From: Croceimicrobium sp963977415
GTDB taxonomy: Bacteria > Bacteroidota > Bacteroidia > Flavobacteriales > Schleiferiaceae
Assembly (NCBI GenBank): GCA_963977415.1
Contig: CAXBOS010000002.1
Coordinates: 323,268-387,267 of the forward strand
Reading direction: 5' to 3'
Length of the DNA stretch: 64,000 nucleotides
The position numbers and the translations under genes were made by a program. This document shows positions 60,807 through 64,000 of this stretch, in pieces (the stretch's first letter is position 1; each line of letters opens with the position of its first letter). The notes below the pieces were generated by a model. The model saw only the letters and a program-made list of their open reading frames with translations. It was not told where the DNA came from and did no database searches.

Positions 60807-63230
60807 ATGGAATACATTGGGGAACACCTCCTGCCTGGGCAACTAGGTCGCTTTTTTGTAAGCTTATCTTTTGGCGCCGCACTTTTCTCTGCTATCGCCT
60901 ATTTTATCTACATTAAATCGCAAAACGAAAACTATAAAAAGGTAGCTCGAGGCTTATTTCTTAGCCACGCCGCTGCAGTTATGGGAATTGTTGGCACGCT
61001 CTTTTACCTTTTGCTCAGCCATTACTTCGAGTACGATTATGTGTGGAAACACTCTTCCCTAGACTTAGAAATGCGTTATGTGTTTAGTGCTTTTTGGGAA
61101 GGACAAGAAGGTAGTTTTATTCTCTGGCTATTTTGGCATGCCATACTAGGCGTAATTTTGCAGTTTACTGCTAAAAAGTGGGAAGCTCCCGCCATGATTG
61201 TTTTTAGTGCGGTGCAGGCATTCTTGAGCTCTATGGTTTTAGGCGTATTCCCATTTGGCCTGCGTATCGGCAGTAGCCCCTTTGTGTTAATGCGCGATAC
61301 CGCTGATAATTTCGGCTTGCCTTGGACCAAAGTGCCCGATTACTTAGAGCGCTTTCCTTCCTTTATGGACGGGACAGGACTAAATCCGCTTTTACAAAAT
61401 TATTGGATGACCATTCATCCACCGACCCTATTTTTAGGTTTCGCCTCTACTCTAGTGCCATTTGCATTTGCTGTAGCTGCCTTATTTAATCGCGATTATA
61501 AAACGTGGATAAAACCCGCCTTGCCTTGGACTTTCTTTAGTGTGGGAATTCTCGGTCTTGGAATTTTAATGGGCGGAGCTTGGGCTTATGAAGCCCTAAG
61601 TTTTGGAGGCTTTTGGGCTTGGGACCCCGTAGAAAACTCTAGTCTCGTTCCTTGGATAGTAATGGTTGGTGCTGCGCATTTAATGCTGATCTATCGCAAT
61701 AAGAAAACAGCTTTAAGTGCAGCTTTTTTCTTAAGCATTCTCTCCTTTATACTCATTCTCTACTCTACCTTCCTAACGCGTAGTGGCGTTTTAGGCGACT
61801 CATCAGTACACGCCTTTGTCGATCTTGGATTGAGCGGACAATTGCTCATCTACTTGGGATTCTTTACCCTTATTGCTTTTGGATTATTGATTTTCCGCTA
61901 CAAGGAAATCCCCAAAAGCAAAAAAGAAGATGATCTCACTTCGCGCGAATTTTGGATGTTTATCGCCAGCTTGGTCTTATTGATTGCTGCTTTCCAAATT
62001 ATTTTCAGTACCTCAATTCCCGTAATTAATACTCTTATTGGTCCAGAAGGTCTCATGCCTATTTTAAGCGAAGCTATGGCTCCGCCGCTAGATGCGATTG
62101 AACACTACAATAGTTTTCAAGTGCCTTTTGCCCTAGTTATTACTTTATTAATGGGTATTGGCCAATTCTTAGCCTACGGTAAAACTAATGGCAAACGCTT
62201 TTGGAAAAATAGTTTTATTTCTGTTGCTGCAGCCTTAGTGTTTACGGCACTCCTCGCCCAACTTTACGATTTTTGGAGCCAAGGCTTATACCTAAGTTTC
62301 CTTTTTGTATCCATTTACGCGGTGCTGAGTAATTTATATTACTGGTTAATTCTCGGTAAAGGAAAATTAAGTTTTTCCGGTAGTTCAGTGGCGCATATTG
62401 GTTTCGCACTAATTATGTTAGGCTCTCTAATTTCCAATGCTAAAAAAGATGTTATTAGCCAAAGTGAGGTTTTCCTTTCGGAAGATTTGCCCGCCAATGA
62501 AAATGCCTTACTAGAACAGAGCGACAGTGCTGCCTTAGGAAAATACTTCGCGGTATTTGAAGATATGGAGGTTGTGAAGAACGAGCAACACTATGTGGTA
62601 AGTTATTTCAACAAACCAGGCGATAAAAATTACGCTTTCCAATTGCGTCCCTTCTTACTAATGAGCGACCAAATGGGCCCCACACCCAATCCCGACACCG
62701 AGCATTTTTGGCATAAGGATATCTATACCCACGTAACCTACTCCTCTTATTTAGAGCCTAATACCGGCGATGGTTTCGGGAAAGAAGCCTTGGTAGAGTT
62801 AGGAGAAGGTGACACTGCGCTTTATCGCGAGCATTTTATTGTAATGGATAGCCTTAAAGTTAGCGCGGGCATTAACGATGAAACTGGGGAAATGGAACGC
62901 CTCACTTTAACCGCCGTGGCCAGAGTTATTAATGTTTTAGGACAAGAGTTTAAAATCCGTCCCACTTACGAACTAGAAGGCGAAGTTTTAGGTCATACTG
63001 ATGAAACTCTTTACGATGCTGGCTTGCGTTTCCGTTTCGAAGAAGTGAATATGGAAACTAATGATATTGTGCTCAAAGCTTGGAGTAAATTAGACGAAGA
63101 TCAAAAGCCCTTTATTGTGATGAAGGCCATTGTTTTCCCACTTATCAATCTCTTGTGGATTGGCTCCATTTTAATGGTTATCGGCTCCTTTATTGCCGTC
63201 TTTCAACGTTATCGTACCAATCGTGCTTAA
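60807..63230 (+). CDS. ccmF: Cytochrome c heme lyase CcmF/CcsA-like
   Basis: The 807-residue membrane protein contains the tryptophan-rich heme-binding motif WAYEALSFGGFWAWDPVEN, flanked by conserved histidines (IHPPTLFLGF, and HAFVDLGLSG). It has many membrane segments and a large periplasmic domain at about residues 560-780. It joins heme from CcmE to apocytochrome c. The CcmG, H and I genes that complete the pathway are not in this window. Confidence 0.93.
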   Translation: MEYIGEHLLPGQLGRFFVSLSFGAALFSAIAYFIYIKSQNENYKKVARGLFLSHAAAVMGIVGTLFYLLLSHYFEYDYVWKHSSLDLEMRYVFSAFWEGQEGSFILWLFWHAILGVILQFTAKKWEAPAMIVFSAVQAFLSSMVLGVFPFGLRIGSSPFVLMRDTADNFGLPWTKVPDYLERFPSFMDGTGLNPLLQNYWMTIHPPTLFLGFASTLVPFAFAVAALFNRDYKTWIKPALPWTFFSVGILGLGILMGGAWAYEALSFGGFWAWDPVENSSLVPWIVMVGAAHLMLIYRNKKTALSAAFFLSILSFILILYSTFLTRSGVLGDSSVHAFVDLGLSGQLLIYLGFFTLIAFGLLIFRYKEIPKSKKEDDLTSREFWMFIASLVLLIAAFQIIFSTSIPVINTLIGPEGLMPILSEAMAPPLDAIEHYNSFQVPFALVITLLMGIGQFLAYGKTNGKRFWKNSFISVAAALVFTALLAQLYDFWSQGLYLSFLFVSIYAVLSNLYYWLILGKGKLSFSGSSVAHIGFALIMLGSLISNAKKDVISQSEVFLSEDLPANENALLEQSDSAALGKYFAVFEDMEVVKNEQHYVVSYFNKPGDKNYAFQLRPFLLMSDQMGPTPNPDTEHFWHKDIYTHVTYSSYLEPNTGDGFGKEALVELGEGDTALYREHFIVMDSLKVSAGINDETGEMERLTLTAVARVINVLGQEFKIRPTYELEGEVLGHTDETLYDAGLRFRFEEVNMETNDIVLKAWSKLDEDQKPFIVMKAIVFPLINLLWIGSILMVIGSFIAVFQRYRTNRA

Positions 63231-63260
63231 AAGCAAATAAAACCTAAACTTGTAAAAATT

Positions 63261-63758
63261 ATGATTAAGAAAATGCCCAATATAAGTACCATCGAAGCAG
63301 GCCAAGGCCTTGGAGATTTAAAATTCGGTCTGGAAAGAAAAGACGTAGAATTATTTCTCGGTGCACCAGATGAAAAAGAAACCTTTTCCTTTTCAGAAGA
63401 TGACGATGAGGACATGACCGAGAACTGGCATTATGATGCCTTAGAATTATCCCTTAGTTTCGATGATAGCGATGATTGGCGTTTGGGTACTATTTCAATT
63501 ACCTCCAGCCAATATTTACTCAAAGGCTTTGCTCCTATTGGTCTCAGTAAAAAAGAGCTAGAAGCTAAATTAGAAGCATTAGGAGTAGATGATCTTGAAT
63601 ATGATGATTGGTCACCAGAGGAAACTCCCGTGCACGAATTAATGGCTTCCGATTCCCTCGGCATCAACTTTTGGTTTGATGAAGACAAATTAAGCGAAGT
63701 ACAATGGGCACCTTTGTTTTTAGACGAAGAAACCATTATTTGGCCCGAAATAAACTAA
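63261..63758 (+). CDS. Acidic protein of unknown function
   Basis: The 165-residue protein is strongly acidic and Asp/Glu-rich (SEDDDEDMTENWHYDALELS, then LEYDDWSPEETPVHELM), with no signal peptide. I recognise no family. The opening segment GQGLGDLKFGLERKDVELFL resembles the repeated start of small proteins that bind ligands or partners by a beta-sheet, but this is weak. It follows ccmF by 30 bp and has its own terminator. Confidence 0.65.
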   Translation: MIKKMPNISTIEAGQGLGDLKFGLERKDVELFLGAPDEKETFSFSEDDDEDMTENWHYDALELSLSFDDSDDWRLGTISITSSQYLLKGFAPIGLSKKELEAKLEALGVDDLEYDDWSPEETPVHELMASDSLGINFWFDEDKLSEVQWAPLFLDEETIIWPEIN

Positions 63759-63778
63759 AAAATTAAAATCTTACCACA

Positions 63779-63809
63779 AAAGCCTGCTTCTAAAGCGGGC
63801 TTTTTTTTT
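63779..63809 (+). terminator. Terminator after the acidic protein gene
   Basis: AAGCCTGC and GCGGGCTT pair with one T-G wobble across TTCTAAA, followed by nine T residues. Confidence 0.85.
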
Positions 63810-63813
63810 ATCG

Positions 63814-63832
63814 GAATTACCACCGAATTCCC
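63814..63832. repeat. Isolated 19-bp copy of the ccm-region repeat motif
   Basis: GAATTACCACCGAATTCCC is identical to 58760-58778 in the array upstream of ccmB. Variants follow nearby (CAATTGAATTCCAACCAAAT). The rest of the window, to 64000, holds nothing else I can name. Confidence 0.7.
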
Positions 63833-64000
63833 AGAGGAAATTACCGAGAAACCGCAGCTGCCGCAGCTATCTTCACCGTTACCTTCACAATTGAATTCCA
63901 ACCAAATCCCCCCTCGAAGAAACACCCATAACTCCTAACGAAATGCCTGAGTATCCCTGATTAGAGTTGACCGTTTTTAGATTAGTATTTCATTGTTAAA

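Overview
The window is chromosomal DNA from a Bacteroidota bacterium, most likely a marine-type member of the Flavobacteriales. The evidence is three secreted proteins with C-terminal type IX secretion (T9SS) sorting domains, two TonB-dependent receptors with carboxypeptidase-regulatory-like N-termini, LruC, DUF4856, imelysin and HTTM proteins, a ccmBCDEF set whose CcmE has CxxxY, and promoters of the TAnnTTTG type. No prophage, CRISPR array, complete insertion sequence or defence island is visible. Most of the window is housekeeping and envelope genes, and the unusual material lies between genes.

Layout. 1-9.2 kb: a partial O-antigen ligase, small secreted proteins and lipoproteins, an LruC-domain lipoprotein, then an AraC-type regulator followed by an SDR reductase. 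9.5-15.7 kb: a four-gene iron-uptake-type operon (DUF4856 lipoprotein, imelysin lipoprotein, HTTM membrane protein, FecA-like TonB receptor). 15.8-23.2 kb: secreted proteins, an aldose-epimerase-like protein, a desaturase with a Crp-family regulator, a GNAT gene broken by a small inverted-repeat element, YceI, and a thioredoxin-like protein. 23.7-31.8 kb: a minus-strand operon (GIN-domain lipoprotein, phosphosugar mutase, TlpA lipoprotein, 3-hydroxyacyl-CoA dehydrogenase), htpG, and a CoA-transferase. 32.2-44 kb: a FabH-like synthase, pdxH, an AlgH/YqgE protein, a class IV aminotransferase, a T9SS hydrolase with a TonB receptor, and glycosyltransferase, PAP2 and START-like genes. 44.4-49.5 kb: tRNA-Met, a GT39-type protein, a small membrane protein and lptD. 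49.5-55.5 kb: a seven-gene operon (amidase, MCE/MlaD, Fe-S membrane protein, HAD-like, lipoprotein, CCG-domain Fe-S protein, conserved unknown). 55.5-64 kb: inositol monophosphatase, mtaB, glutathione peroxidase, the ccmBCDEF cluster and an acidic unknown protein.

The strongest unusual signals are as follows. (1) A 261-bp element with imperfect terminal inverted repeats of about 35 bp and a 6-bp target duplication sits inside the GNAT gene; a diverged, near full-length relative lies downstream of the tRNA. (2) A repeat of about 350 bp occurs twice between genes and has conserved hairpins, one with an A-T to G-C compensatory change. (3) A repeat of about 86 bp occurs twice, each copy directly after the T-run of a terminator. 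(4) Direct repeats spaced 21 bp lie in front of both the AraC-type gene and the neighbouring reductase gene, suggesting a shared operator. (5) A 49-bp near-perfect palindrome lies upstream of the fabH-like gene. (6) A degenerate array built from 11-12 bp subunits lies between glutathione peroxidase and ccmB. All calls come from reading the sequence; no database search was run.
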